NCBI GenBank assembly: GCA_030697205.1
Contig: JAUYQP010000034.1
Span: 1-64,000 of the forward strand
From: Mycobacteriales bacterium
GTDB taxonomy: Bacteria; Actinomycetota; Actinomycetes; Mycobacteriales; SCTD01
Reading direction: 5' to 3'
DNA: 64,000 nt
Both the position numbers and the translations under genes were made by a program. The notes under the pieces are model-generated. The model saw only the letters and a list, made by a program, of their open reading frames with translations, had not been told where the DNA came from and did no database searches. Below, in pieces: positions 28,374 through 36,499 of the stretch (positions are counted from its first letter, which is position 1; every line of letters begins with the position of its first letter).

Positions 28374-28870
28374 GGACGGTCGGGGTCGGCGAAGCGGGCG
28401 AAGGCGGCCAGGTTGGCCGTGGACTCGCCGCGCTTCTGCCGCCACTCCCACTCGCGACGGATCGACGAGGCGAAGCCGATCTCGAGCAGCGGGTCGAAGG
28501 CCTCGTCGGCGTAGGTGAGGACCGACCCGAGCAGCCGGTCGACCTCCTCCGGCGACACCGACGCGAGCGGCAGCCGACCGACGAGGTAGACGTCACCGGC
28601 CTTGTCCAGCGCAAAGGCCACGGCGTACATGCGTGCGTTGCGGCGCAGCAGGAACCGCTGGAACTCCTCGTGGTTCTCGTCGGGCTTGCGGCAGACGAAG
28701 GCCTCGACGAGCAGCGAGTGCTGGCCGACGACGAGCCAGGCGTTGGTGGCGAGCTTGTGGGTGCCGGGCAGCTTGACGAAGAACTGGCCGGGCGCGGGCG
28801 CGTGCCAGTCGAGCTCGGAGTCGGCGAGGGCCTTCTCGATGACGGCGGCGGCGTCGGCCTCGGGGCTCAT
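28370..28870 (-). CDS. YbjN-domain protein (Rv0487-like)
   Basis: This 166-residue YbjN-domain protein shows FVKLPGTHKLATNAWLVVGQ, LLVEAFVCRKPDENHEEFQR and MYAVAFALDKAGDVYLVGRL. The fold resembles secretion-chaperone-like domains; its role is not known. It sits directly after mshA (12 bases), as in mycobacteria, so it may be co-transcribed with mycothiol biosynthesis. The tandem second copy follows with overlapping codons. Confidence 0.8.
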   Translation of the reverse strand: MSPEADAAAVIEKALADSELDWHAPAPGQFFVKLPGTHKLATNAWLVVGQHSLLVEAFVCRKPDENHEEFQRFLLRRNARMYAVAFALDKAGDVYLVGRLPLASVSPEEVDRLLGSVLTYADEAFDPLLEIGFASSIRREWEWRQKRGESTANLAAFARFADPDRP

Positions 28871-28882
28871 GGCGCCATCCTG

Positions 28883-30154
28883 TCAGCGCGAGACGGCGAG
28901 CCGCACCTCATGGAGGTCGACCGCGGCGTCGACGTAGGTCTGCAGCAGCCCGTCGGCGGTGGCGTCCCAGGAGAACCGCGAGGCGTGGGCGCGGGCACCG
29001 AGCGACAGCGCGGGCCGGCGGTGCAGGGCCGACAGCAGCGCGTCGGACCAGTCGTCGGTGCCGTGCCCGGGCACGAGCAGGCCGGAGACCCCGTGGCGGA
29101 CGGTGGTGCGCAGTCCGCCGACGTCGGTCGCGACGACCGGTGTCCCGCAGGCCTGCGCCTCCAGGGCCACGAGCCCGAACGACTCGTTGTGGGAGGGGAC
29201 CGCGACGAGGTCGGCGGCGACGTACCAGTCCCGGAGGCGCTCGGGGGTCGACGGCTGCTCGAACCGGACCGGCAGGCCGAGCTCGGCGGCGAGGTGCTGC
29301 AGGGCGAGGGGCTCGGCGAGCCCGCTGCCGCTGGGGCCCCCGACGACCGCCACCTGGACGGGGAGGTCGGGGCACTGCTCGCGCAGCCGCGCCGCGGCCC
29401 GGAGCAGCACGTCGGGCGCCTTCAGCGGCTGGATGCGCCCGACGAACAGCAGCAGGACAGCATCAGGGGGTACGCCGAGAGAGGCCCGCGACAGGGTCGC
29501 CTCGCCGGGACGGAAGTGCTCGAGGTCGACACCGGGCGCGACGGTGACGACGCGGTCGACCTCGGCGTCGTAGAGCTCGACGAGGTCACGGGCCTCGTCG
29601 GCGGTGTTGGCGATGAGCCGGTCCGCGGCGGCGACGACCTGCTGCTCGCCGACGACGCGGCGCAGCGGCTCCGGGGTGTCGCCGTCGGCGAGCATCCGGT
29701 TCTTCACCTTGGCCAGCGTGTGGGCGGTGTGGACGAGCGGGGTGCCCCACCGCTCGGCGGCGAGCCAGCCGACCTGGCCGGACAGCCAGTAGTGGGAGTG
29801 GACGACGTCGTACCAGCCGGGCTCGTGCTGGGCCTCGGCCCGCAGCACGCCCGAGGTCAGCGCGCACAGCTGCGCGGGCAGGTCGTCCTTGGACAGGCCC
29901 TCGAACGGCCCCGCAGTGAGGTGGCGGACCGTGACGCCGGGGGCCAGCTCGACCACGGGCGGCAGGTCGCTGGAGGTGGCGCGGGTGAAGATCTCGACCT
30001 CGACGCCGCGGGCCGCGAGCCGCTTGGAGGTCTCGACGACGTAGACGTTGAGCCCGCCCGCGTCGCCGGTGCCGGGCTGCTCGAGCGGGGAGGTGTGGAC
30101 CGACAGCACCGCGGCGCGGCGCGGCGGGTCGGTGCGCAGAACGGGCGGGGTCAT
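28883..30154 (-). CDS. mshA: D-inositol-3-phosphate glycosyltransferase
   Basis: This 423-residue GT4 glycosyltransferase catalyses the first step of mycothiol synthesis, joining UDP-N-acetylglucosamine to inositol 3-phosphate. Signatures are the N-terminal [60 protein letters not shown], and the acidic [20 protein letters not shown] loop that binds the sugar nucleotide. The ATG at 30154 is chosen because it starts just before the conserved part. Mycothiol is the actinobacterial thiol buffer, so this supports the taxonomic call. The upstream gene is divergent. Confidence 0.95.
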   Translation of the reverse strand: MTPPVLRTDPPRRAAVLSVHTSPLEQPGTGDAGGLNVYVVETSKRLAARGVEVEIFTRATSSDLPPVVELAPGVTVRHLTAGPFEGLSKDDLPAQLCALTSGVLRAEAQHEPGWYDVVHSHYWLSGQVGWLAAERWGTPLVHTAHTLAKVKNRMLADGDTPEPLRRVVGEQQVVAAADRLIANTADEARDLVELYDAEVDRVVTVAPGVDLEHFRPGEATLSRASLGVPPDAVLLLFVGRIQPLKAPDVLLRAAARLREQCPDLPVQVAVVGGPSGSGLAEPLALQHLAAELGLPVRFEQPSTPERLRDWYVAADLVAVPSHNESFGLVALEAQACGTPVVATDVGGLRTTVRHGVSGLLVPGHGTDDWSDALLSALHRRPALSLGARAHASRFSWDATADGLLQTYVDAAVDLHEVRLAVSR

Positions 30155-30242
30155 GCGCCGGTCCACCTCACTGGTCAGGGTGCTGTCAGGGCACATCCTG
30201 CCCCAGGACGCTCAACGTCCGCCTCCCGTGCAGACTTCCCGC

Positions 30243-30971
30243 ATGCGCACCGCACTTGTGACAGGGGCCTCCAGCGGCATCGGGGAGGCCACCGCCCGCC
30301 GGCTGGCCGCCGACGGGTGGCAGGTCGTCGCGGCCGCGCGGCGGCTCGACCGGCTGGGCCAGCTCGCGGCCTCCTGCTCCGGCGTACGCCCTGTGGCTCT
30401 CGACGTCACCGACCCCGCCTCGGTCGAGGCCCTCGTCGACGCGGTGCCGTCGCTGGACCTGCTGGTGGCCAACGCGGGCGGGGCCTTCGGGCACGGGTCG
30501 ATCGCGACGGTGGACGTGGAGCGCTGGGCGAGGACGTACGACGTGAACGTGCTCGGGACGGTCCGGACCGTCCAGGCGGTGCTGCCGCAGCTGACGGCGT
30601 CGCGGGGGCAGGTCGTGCTGACGGGGTCGACGGCGGGGCGGTGGGTCTACGAAGACGGGGCGTCCTACGTCGCGGCCAAGCACGCGCTCGCGGCGGTGCG
30701 CGACACGCTGCGACTCGAGCTCGTCGAGGCCGGGATCCGGGTGTCGGAGGTCGCGCCGGGGATGGTGGCGACCGAGGAGTTCTCGCTCGTGCGCTTCGAC
30801 GGCGACGCCGCGCGGGCGGCCGCGGTCTACGCCGGGGTGGAGGCGCTGACCGCCGAGGACGTCGCTGACTGCATCGCGTGGGTGGCGTCTCGGCCGGCGC
30901 ACGTCAACGTGGACCTGCTGACCGTGACGCCGCAGCAGCAGGCGGGGGTGGGGAAGGTGGTGCGGAGATGA
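30243..30971 (+). CDS. short-chain dehydrogenase/reductase
   Basis: This 242-residue classical SDR shows TGASSGIGEATARRL (cofactor motif), LLVANAGG (NAG), VVLTGSTAG (catalytic Ser) and YVAAKHAL (Tyr and Lys). Substrate and direction are unknown. The motifs fit an NADP-dependent oxidoreductase of the YdfG type, with VAPGMVATEEF near the C-terminal part. The ATG at 30243 lies 88 bases from the divergent mshA start. The gene ends 90 bases before a chemoreceptor gene, and a link between them is not evident. Confidence 0.85.
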   Translation: MRTALVTGASSGIGEATARRLAADGWQVVAAARRLDRLGQLAASCSGVRPVALDVTDPASVEALVDAVPSLDLLVANAGGAFGHGSIATVDVERWARTYDVNVLGTVRTVQAVLPQLTASRGQVVLTGSTAGRWVYEDGASYVAAKHALAAVRDTLRLELVEAGIRVSEVAPGMVATEEFSLVRFDGDAARAAAVYAGVEALTAEDVADCIAWVASRPAHVNVDLLTVTPQQQAGVGKVVRR

Positions 30972-31061
30972 TCATTATCTCGCTCCCCGGACAACTCGGT
31001 GCAACTCGGGCTACACCCGGGGCCTCCTCGTGCCGATCATGGTCGCGGGAAGGGGTGTGGC

Positions 31062-32639
31062 GTGGATCACTCAGATCGACTTGCAGGATGGGCGGCAGGT
31101 GCCGCCGCGGCGCTCTCGCTGCTCGCGTTCGGCGCAGCCGCGGTCATGCAGCAGCAGGACGCCGTCGACTACCGGCTGTCGATGGACATGCTGGCGTTCT
31201 ACACCGGTGAGGGCGTCGTCGCGGCGCTGGGCCTGCTGAGCATCCCGACGCTGCGCGCGCGGGTCGCCTTCGTGGCGAAGCACTCGACCGCGATCACCTT
31301 CTGGATGCTGGTGCTCAACTTGTCGTGCGCGAGCGGCTTCGTCAGTTACGGCGGGGGCGTGAGCGGCCCGTTCTGGGTCCTGCTCGTGCCGATCATGGTC
31401 TTCGCCGGCGTCACCCTGCCCCGCGTGCTCGGCGGCCTGATCGGCGGCGCCGCCATCGCCGGCATCGTGCTCGGCGACTGGCAGGCCACCCGCTTCGGCA
31501 GCACCGACACGCTGCCCCAGCTCGTGCTGGTCGGTCTCGTGCTGGCCGTGCTGCCGCTGTTCGTCGGGGAGGTCACGGCGATGCTGGCCCGCGTCAGCGC
31601 GGCCGCGAAGACCGACCGCGACGCGCTGCAGGCCCGCGTGCAGGAGCTGTCCACCGCGCTGGAGGCGACCGCGCGGGGCGACCTCACCCAGGACCCGGGC
31701 CGCCACGTCGTCATCGACGCGACCGCCTCCTACGCCGAGCCGCTCCAGCTGCTCACCGCCTCCCTCGGCTCCACGGTCGGCAACCTGCGCGGCCTCGTCG
31801 ACGCGGTCCGCGGCGGTGGCGAGTCGCTCGCGACCAGTGCCGCCGAGCTGCTCGCGACCGCCGAGGAGACCGCCGCCGGCGCCACCCAGCAGTCGTCAGC
31901 GGTGAGCGAGACGTCCACGACCATCGCCGAGCTGGCCGCCACCGCGGCCTCCATCGCCGACACCGCCGGGGCCGTCGCGGCGGCCGCCGAGCGGACCCTC
32001 CAGCTCGTCCAAGAGGGCTCGCAAGCCGTCGAGCAGTCGGTCGCCTCGATGGACCGCATCGCCGGCCGTGTCGAGGACATCGCCACCCGCTCGGTCGAGC
32101 TCGGCGAGCAGTCGCAGGAGATCGGCCGCATCCTCGGCGTCATCGACGACCTGTCCGACCAGACCAACCTGCTCGCCCTCAACGCCGCGATCGAGGCGGC
32201 CCGTGCCGGCGAGCACGGCCGCGGCTTCGCCGTCGTCGCCGCCGAGGTCCGCAAGCTCGCCGAGCGCGCGCAGGAGTCGACCGGCCAGATCCAGCAGATC
32301 GTCGACCGCATCCAGGCCGGCACGTCGGCGGCGATCAGCGCCTCGGCGGAGGGCGCGGCCGAGGCCCGCACCGGCGTCGAGCTCGCCCGCGGCGCGGTCG
32401 CCTCCCTCAGCCGGATCACCGGCATCGTCGACGAGACGACCACCGCCGCGAAGGAGATCTCCATCGCGACCCAGCAGCAGCGCAGCGCCTCCGAGCAGGT
32501 CGTCGCCGCGATGAACCAGGTCAGCGACGTCTCCCGCCAGTACGCCGTCGGCTCCAAGCAGGCCGCCGCCGCCGCCGCGCAGCTGTCGAGCCTGGCCAAC
32601 GAGCTGCGCGGCGCCATCGCGCAGTTCCGCACCACCTGA
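31062..32639 (+). CDS. methyl-accepting chemotaxis protein
   Basis: This 525-residue chemoreceptor has an N-terminal membrane domain of about five or six hydrophobic segments (residues 10-180) without a large extracytoplasmic sensor. A HAMP-like linker and a long helical signalling domain follow. The conserved hairpin tip reads [20 protein letters not shown] then [20 protein letters not shown]. It should control a CheA kinase by signalling to the flagellar motor or another output. The GTG at 31062 follows GGGAAGGGG. No che or fla genes are in the window. Its presence suggests a motile cell stage. Confidence 0.9.
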   Translation: MDHSDRLAGWAAGAAAALSLLAFGAAAVMQQQDAVDYRLSMDMLAFYTGEGVVAALGLLSIPTLRARVAFVAKHSTAITFWMLVLNLSCASGFVSYGGGVSGPFWVLLVPIMVFAGVTLPRVLGGLIGGAAIAGIVLGDWQATRFGSTDTLPQLVLVGLVLAVLPLFVGEVTAMLARVSAAAKTDRDALQARVQELSTALEATARGDLTQDPGRHVVIDATASYAEPLQLLTASLGSTVGNLRGLVDAVRGGGESLATSAAELLATAEETAAGATQQSSAVSETSTTIAELAATAASIADTAGAVAAAAERTLQLVQEGSQAVEQSVASMDRIAGRVEDIATRSVELGEQSQEIGRILGVIDDLSDQTNLLALNAAIEAARAGEHGRGFAVVAAEVRKLAERAQESTGQIQQIVDRIQAGTSAAISASAEGAAEARTGVELARGAVASLSRITGIVDETTTAAKEISIATQQQRSASEQVVAAMNQVSDVSRQYAVGSKQAAAAAAQLSSLANELRGAIAQFRTT

Positions 32640-32706
32640 CCCCCCGCAACGTCAGACCAGCTCAGGAGCTGCCCACGCTCACGGGCTATGACGCAAGGAT
32701 GGGGGG

Positions 32707-33498
32707 GTGGAGGGACAGGCCAAGCCCAAGAGGTACGCCGCGGGCCGTGCGCGGGCGCTCGGCCTCGCGACCCGCGGCACCACCCACCCCAACCGACTGC
32801 GCCGCGTCGACCGCTGGCTGGTCACCGTCCACCGGGCCCGCCTCGACGGCGCCCACCTGGTCGACCTCGGCTACGGCGCGACCCCCGTCACCACCGTCGA
32901 GCTCTTCGACCGGGTCCGCCGCGCCGCCCCCACGGCCACGGTCACCGGCATCGAGATCGACCGCGAGCGGGTCGCCGCCGCCCAGCCCGCCGCCCGTGAC
33001 GGCCTCGCCTTCGTGCACGGCGGCTTCGAGCTCGCGGGCACCCGCCCGGACGTCGTGCGCGCCCTCAACGTCCTCAGGCAGTACGACGAGGACGTCGCCG
33101 CCGAGGCCTGGCAGACCGTGCTGGCGTCGATGGCACCGGGCGGGCTGCTCGTCGAGGGCACCTGTGACGAGCTGGGCCGCCGGGCCGCGTGGGTGACCCT
33201 GCACGACGGCGCCCCGCAGACCCTCACCCTCGCCGCACACCTGCCGACGCTCGAGCAGCCGTCCGACCTCGCCGAGCGGCTCCCCAAGGCGCTCATCCAC
33301 CACAACGTCGCCGGGCGACCGGTGCACCAGCTGCTCGCGGACCTCGACGCGCAGTGGGCCCGCGCCGCGTCGTACGCGCCCTTCGGTCCCCGGGCGCGCT
33401 GGGTCGAGGCTGTCACCGCCCTCGACCACCCGCAGCTGACGCCGGAGCGTGCCCGCTTCGGCGAGCTCACCGTCCCCTGGGAGACTGTCGCGCCATGA
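32707..33498 (+). CDS. class I SAM-dependent methyltransferase-like protein
   Basis: This 263-residue protein has the motif VDLGYGATPVTTVELFDRVR, an acidic residue in VTGIEIDRERV and ALNVLRQYDE, consistent with a SAM-binding fold. Motif I is altered (GYGATP rather than GxGxG), so activity needs care. The middle and C-terminus (LPKALIHHNVAGRPVHQLLA) are specific to an actinobacterial family I cannot name. The GTG at 32707 follows a G-rich run. Its stop overlaps the next start by 4 bases (ATGA). Confidence 0.7.
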   Translation: MEGQAKPKRYAAGRARALGLATRGTTHPNRLRRVDRWLVTVHRARLDGAHLVDLGYGATPVTTVELFDRVRRAAPTATVTGIEIDRERVAAAQPAARDGLAFVHGGFELAGTRPDVVRALNVLRQYDEDVAAEAWQTVLASMAPGGLLVEGTCDELGRRAAWVTLHDGAPQTLTLAAHLPTLEQPSDLAERLPKALIHHNVAGRPVHQLLADLDAQWARAASYAPFGPRARWVEAVTALDHPQLTPERARFGELTVPWETVAP

Positions 33499-33926
33499 GC
33501 AGTCACCACACTCACGTCGTCAACAACGGCAAGCGCGACCTCACGATCGACGAGCTCGCCCGCCAGCAGCCGGGCATGGACCGGCTGATGGCCGAGGTCG
33601 GCCCGCGGGTCCACCGGACCTACTACGCGGCGCTCGCCGGCAACTGGCCGCTCGCCGCCTACTACTGGAAGAGCGCGGTCAAGCAGCTGGCGCTGTGCGT
33701 CGACTCGCGGCCCAAGTACGACCCGGAGATGACGGCCTACCTCGCCGACGACTGCCGGCCGGTCACCGACGCGATCAAGGCGGCCGACCTGGCAGCGTTC
33801 GAGCCGGCCTACGCGCACATGGTCGACCGCGCCAACGTCCTGCACGGCGTGTTCGGCAAGCCCTACATCGGCTGGCGGACCCCCGACTCCCCGCCCGACG
33901 ATCTCGACCTGCGCGCGGGGATGTAG
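33495..33926 (+). CDS. small helical protein of unknown function
   Basis: This 143-residue protein seems all-helical: MDRLMAEVGPRVHRTYYAAL then NWPLAAYYWKSAVKQLALCV, with two or three later helices and the C-terminal GKPYIGWRTPDSPPDDLDL. The YY-AL-NW-LA-YY pattern resembles four-helix proteins of unknown role; no metal or heme motif (CxxCH) is visible. The start overlaps the stop of the methyltransferase-like gene, so the two are coupled. A strong terminator follows. I do not recognise the family. Confidence 0.6.
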   Translation: MSSHHTHVVNNGKRDLTIDELARQQPGMDRLMAEVGPRVHRTYYAALAGNWPLAAYYWKSAVKQLALCVDSRPKYDPEMTAYLADDCRPVTDAIKAADLAAFEPAYAHMVDRANVLHGVFGKPYIGWRTPDSPPDDLDLRAGM

Positions 33927-33962
33927 CGCACCGGCCTGCGCACGCACCGACCTGGGAACACA

Positions 33963-33997
33963 CGACGGCCCCCTCCCGGATCGGGAGGGGGCCGTCG
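33963..33997. terminator. strong two-way terminator hairpin
   Basis: A 16-bp GC-rich stem with a 3-base turn lies between convergent genes, the small helical protein and ssgB. The stem carries C and G runs (CCCCCTCCC / GGGAGGGGG). Confidence 0.75.
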
Positions 33998-34025
33998 TCG
34001 TCGCTGCGGGTGGTGCGACCCGTGC

Positions 34026-34448
34026 TTACTCCGAGAGCAGGAGGGCGAGCTCGGCGTCGAGGTCGACGACCTCCTCCTCGGAGCCCGTGGGGACCGCGAG
34101 GTAGGTCTGCTGGAGGAACTCGACGAGGGAGTCGCGGTCGATCTCGAACAGCGCCGAGCCCGACGGGGAGGCCATCGCGAGGTTGACGACGCGCTCGGAG
34201 CCGTGCACGGACGGCCAGACGCGGACGTCGCCCTCGCCGACCGTCGTCGCGACGCCGTCGGTGAGCAGCTGGCGGGCGAACATCCACTCGACGATGCCGT
34301 CGCCCTCTCCACCGGTGTGGAAGGCGACGCGGACGGCCCACGGGTCGTTCGCGTCGTAGCGCAGACCGGCGAGCACGGGCAGCGACGGGCCACCGGGGAC
34401 GACGAGGCGGAGCTCGAGCTCGGTCTGGACGCTGGCGATGTTGCTCAT
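34026..34448 (-). CDS. ssgB: SsgA/SsgB-family sporulation and cell division protein
   Basis: This 140-residue SsgA-like protein matches the family closely. It begins ELELRLVVPGGPSLPVLAGL, followed by RYDANDPWAVRVAFHTG, WMFARQLLTDG, GDVRVWPS and the C-terminal VDLDAELALLLSE. SsgB brings FtsZ to future septa during sporulation-specific division in Streptomyces and is the most widespread family member outside that genus. The length fits SsgB (about 137). The ATG at 34448 follows GAGGAG with 7 bases spacing. It stands alone with its own terminator, and a long upstream region holds repeated motifs. Confidence 0.9.
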   Translation of the reverse strand: MSNIASVQTELELRLVVPGGPSLPVLAGLRYDANDPWAVRVAFHTGGEGDGIVEWMFARQLLTDGVATTVGEGDVRVWPSVHGSERVVNLAMASPSGSALFEIDRDSLVEFLQQTYLAVPTGSEEEVVDLDAELALLLSE

Positions 34449-34632
34449 CGGGGTTCTCCTCGGTCTGGGTGGTGCGGCGACACCCTGAGCAACGAGGGCC
34501 CGCAGGCCCAGTGACGGGCGCGAGGCCCATTCACCCGGACGTGTGAGCCCCGAACCGGGACAGGTCGTCCCTAACAGGGTCGTCTTCCTGGGGTCCGGTG
34601 TCGTGACCCGATCGGACCAGTGCCGGACACGC

Positions 34633-34666
34633 CCGGTTGGTCCCCGCGCGCGGTTCCGGTTGGTCC
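34633..34666. repeat. direct repeat upstream of ssgB
   Basis: CCGGTTGGTCC occurs at 34633-34643 and again at 34656-34666, and a partial reverse copy lies just before (GGACCA near 34615). The pair lies between ssgB (start 34448) and the small gene at 34693, and could be an activator site. No other gene is seen in 34449-34692. Confidence 0.35.
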
Positions 34667-34692
34667 GGCCGCTGACGGGGAAGTCCACTCGC

Positions 34693-34941
34693 ATGAGCGA
34701 CGAGGTGGTGGTCCTGCGCGGCGGGAGCCGGGACGGCGAGTCGACGACGGTCCAGGGCGGCGTACGACGGCTGCTGGCCGCGAGCGCCGCGCCCGGCCTG
34801 CTCGACGTCTACGAAGCAGACGGCACGACCGAGCACCTGGCCAGCAACGACGTCGACGCGCTGGTCTTCGTGCTCGTCGGGCAGGAGACGTCGGAGGGCA
34901 TCGCGCCCGAGGCGCTGCACCTCCCCTCCGCCCGCGACTGA
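34693..34941 (+). CDS. small conserved-looking protein of unknown function
   Basis: This 82-residue protein begins MSDEVVVLRGGSRDGESTTV and has alternating hydrophobic strands (LLDVYEADG, DALVFVLVG), so a small beta-rich fold is likely. No motif is recognised. The ATG follows GGGGAAG at about 10 bases. It lies between ssgB (divergent) and the DUF2516 gene, which starts 50 bases later on the same strand. Confidence 0.55.
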   Translation: MSDEVVVLRGGSRDGESTTVQGGVRRLLAASAAPGLLDVYEADGTTEHLASNDVDALVFVLVGQETSEGIAPEALHLPSARD

Positions 34942-34991
34942 CCCTGCGGGTCCGGTCGACCGAGGCGCCGGGCGTGCGCGAGGATGGCGCC

Positions 34992-35267
34992 ATGGGCATC
35001 GAGAGCGGCGTCTTCCTGCTGGTGAGCATCGCGACCACCGTCGCCGGGATCTGGGGCCTCGTCGACGCCCTGATCCGGCCGGCCGCAGCGTTCCAGGCGG
35101 CCGGCAAGCTCGAGCGGCGCTGGTGGGCGCTGATCTGCCTCGGTGCCGTGCTGATCGGACCGTTCTTCCCGATCATCGGGCTGGGCTTCGTGGTGGCGCT
35201 GGTCGTCTACTTCGTCGACGTGCGGCCCGCGGTGCGCGAGGTGCAGTCCGGCGGTCGCTGGAACTAG
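34992..35267 (+). CDS. DUF2516 small membrane protein
   Basis: This 91-residue protein has two membrane segments (about 6-28 and 45-72) separated by RPAAAFQAAGKLERRWWAL, ending with YFVDVRPAVREV. That is the DUF2516 pattern, found in mycobacterial Rv0476 beside the HbhA gene as here. Function unknown. The ATG at 34992 is the only start that keeps the first segment. A strong hairpin follows the stop. Confidence 0.8.
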   Translation: MGIESGVFLLVSIATTVAGIWGLVDALIRPAAAFQAAGKLERRWWALICLGAVLIGPFFPIIGLGFVVALVVYFVDVRPAVREVQSGGRWN

Positions 35268-35279
35268 CACCCGGACAGC

Positions 35280-35314
35280 CGACGACCCCCGGCGCACGGC
35301 ACCGGGGGTCGTCG
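35280..35314. terminator. terminator hairpin between convergent genes
   Basis: A 13-bp stem, CGACGACCCCCGG with its complement, closes a 9-base loop, between DUF2516 and the HbhA-like gene. Confidence 0.7.
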
Positions 35315-35326
35315 AACGAGGTCTGA

Positions 35327-35887
35327 CTAGCCGATCTTGTCGGCAGCGTCCTCGACGGCCTGCTCGCCGGCCTTGACGGCCTTCTTGGCGGCGGTCGCGG
35401 CGGCACCGGCCTTCTTCACGGCCTCCTTGCCCTCGGTGAGGGCGGCCTCAGTGGCCGGCTGGCGGCGGATCGAGGTGACGAGGCGCTCGCCGCGGACGGC
35501 CAGCTGGGCGTAGACGGCGGTGGCCTTCTCGGTGGCGGTGGAGACGCGGCCCTCGAGCTCGGTGCGCAGCGTCTTGGCCTGGGCCGGGACGGTCGCGGGG
35601 AGGGTCTTGACGAGCTCGGTAGCGGTCGCGAAGCGGGCCAGGGCGTCGGCCTGCGCCTTGTCCTGGACCTTCTTGGCGTCGGCGGGGACGTCCTTGACCT
35701 GCTCGATGACGAGGTCGAGGACACCGACCGCGGCGAAGCCGGGCTTGCGGACGTCGGTGAGGTCGATCGTCGGCAGGGCCGGGAGGGTCGGGAGGGTCGG
35801 GAGGTTCTTGACGGTGAGCTTGCCGACGAGGGTGGAGCCGGTCTTCTTGACGCCGGCGTCAACGGTCGGGGTGGTGGTGGCGGACAT
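35327..35887 (-). CDS. hbhA: HbhA-like (heparin-binding hemagglutinin) protein
   Basis: This 186-residue helical protein has a Lys/Ala-rich C-terminus (KEAVKKAGAAATAAKKAVKA). A central helix-rich region (residues 50-150) contains LVIEQVKDVPADAKKVQDKA. An N-terminal Pro-Thr-Leu stretch repeats LPTLP. This matches HbhA of mycobacteria (Rv0475), a surface adhesin and lipid-body protein with a methylated Lys-rich tail. In a non-pathogen the role may be membrane or lipid related. There is no signal peptide, as in HbhA. The order DUF2516-HbhA-XRE matches Rv0476-Rv0475-Rv0474. The ATG at 35887 follows GGAGG. Confidence 0.75.
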   Translation of the reverse strand: MSATTTPTVDAGVKKTGSTLVGKLTVKNLPTLPTLPALPTIDLTDVRKPGFAAVGVLDLVIEQVKDVPADAKKVQDKAQADALARFATATELVKTLPATVPAQAKTLRTELEGRVSTATEKATAVYAQLAVRGERLVTSIRRQPATEAALTEGKEAVKKAGAAATAAKKAVKAGEQAVEDAADKIG

Positions 35888-35954
35888 GCGGGCCTCCTGG
35901 GGCGGGTGCTGTCGGGCGCCGAGGTGACGCCCGAGGGGTGCTGGTGGGGGTGGA

Positions 35955-36359
35955 TCAGGGAGCGGGCTCGACCGGCTGCTGGGCGGCCCGGCTCGCGGTG
36001 TTCTCCTTGCGGAAGGACTCGTGGATCTCGAGCAGCACCTGCTTCTGCCGCTCGGTGAGCCCCTCGTCGGCGAGGACGGCGTCGGCGACGGCGCTTCCCT
36101 CGCGCTGCTCGAGGATGCCGGCCTGGACGTACATCGCCTCGGCCGAGATCCGCAAGCCCTTCGCGATCTGCTGGAGGATCTCCGCGCTCGGCTTGCGCAG
36201 GCCCCGCTCGATCTGGCTGAGGTAGGGGTTGCTGACGCCCGCGAGCGCGGCGAGCTGCCGCAGCGAGATCTGCGAGCTCCGACGCTGCTCCCGGATGTAC
36301 TCCCCGAGCTGGCGCACTGCCACCACGGGGGCTGGTCCGGTCTTGTCGTCGTTGCTCAT
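35955..36359 (-). CDS. XRE-family transcriptional regulator (Rv0474-like)
   Basis: This 134-residue regulator has an HTH at about 20-75: LGEYIREQRRSSQISLRQLA, then LAGVSNPYLSQIERGLRKPS. A helical C-terminal part follows (MYVQAGILEQ, ADEGLTERQKQVLLEIHESF), ending in a Pro-rich tail. The position before the HbhA-like gene matches Rv0474. Three ten-base repeats lie 20 to 50 bases upstream of its start and are likely its own operator. The ATG at 36359 is used; a GTG one codon earlier is possible. Confidence 0.88.
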   Translation of the reverse strand: MSNDDKTGPAPVVAVRQLGEYIREQRRSSQISLRQLAALAGVSNPYLSQIERGLRKPSAEILQQIAKGLRISAEAMYVQAGILEQREGSAVADAVLADEGLTERQKQVLLEIHESFRKENTASRAAQQPVEPAP

Positions 36360-36380
36360 CACCGAAGACGCTAACCGAGG

Positions 36381-36412
36381 GTGCTAGCAGTTGCAAGCAG
36401 TCTTGCTAGCAG
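36381..36412. promoter_or_regulatory. triple repeat, probable operator of the XRE gene
   Basis: Three near-identical ten-mers stand in a row: GTGCTAGCAG (36381), TTGCAAGCAG (36391) and TTGCTAGCAG (36403). Steps are 10 and 12 bases, about one helix turn, so a regulator could bind on one face. One similar site (TTGCAAGCAT) lies at 391, upstream of the DUF222 gene. Confidence 0.55.
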
Positions 36413-36499
36413 ATCCGGTGACCCTGACCACACCCCCCGGCAGGGAGTGGCTAGCGGCCGCGTCAGCCCCTCCCGTCAGCCCGAACGTGAGGCGACACG

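Noticed and set aside
30972-31061. c-di-GMP riboswitch before the chemoreceptor gene
   Set aside because: The 90-base gap is too short for the aptamer and no GEMM core is visible.
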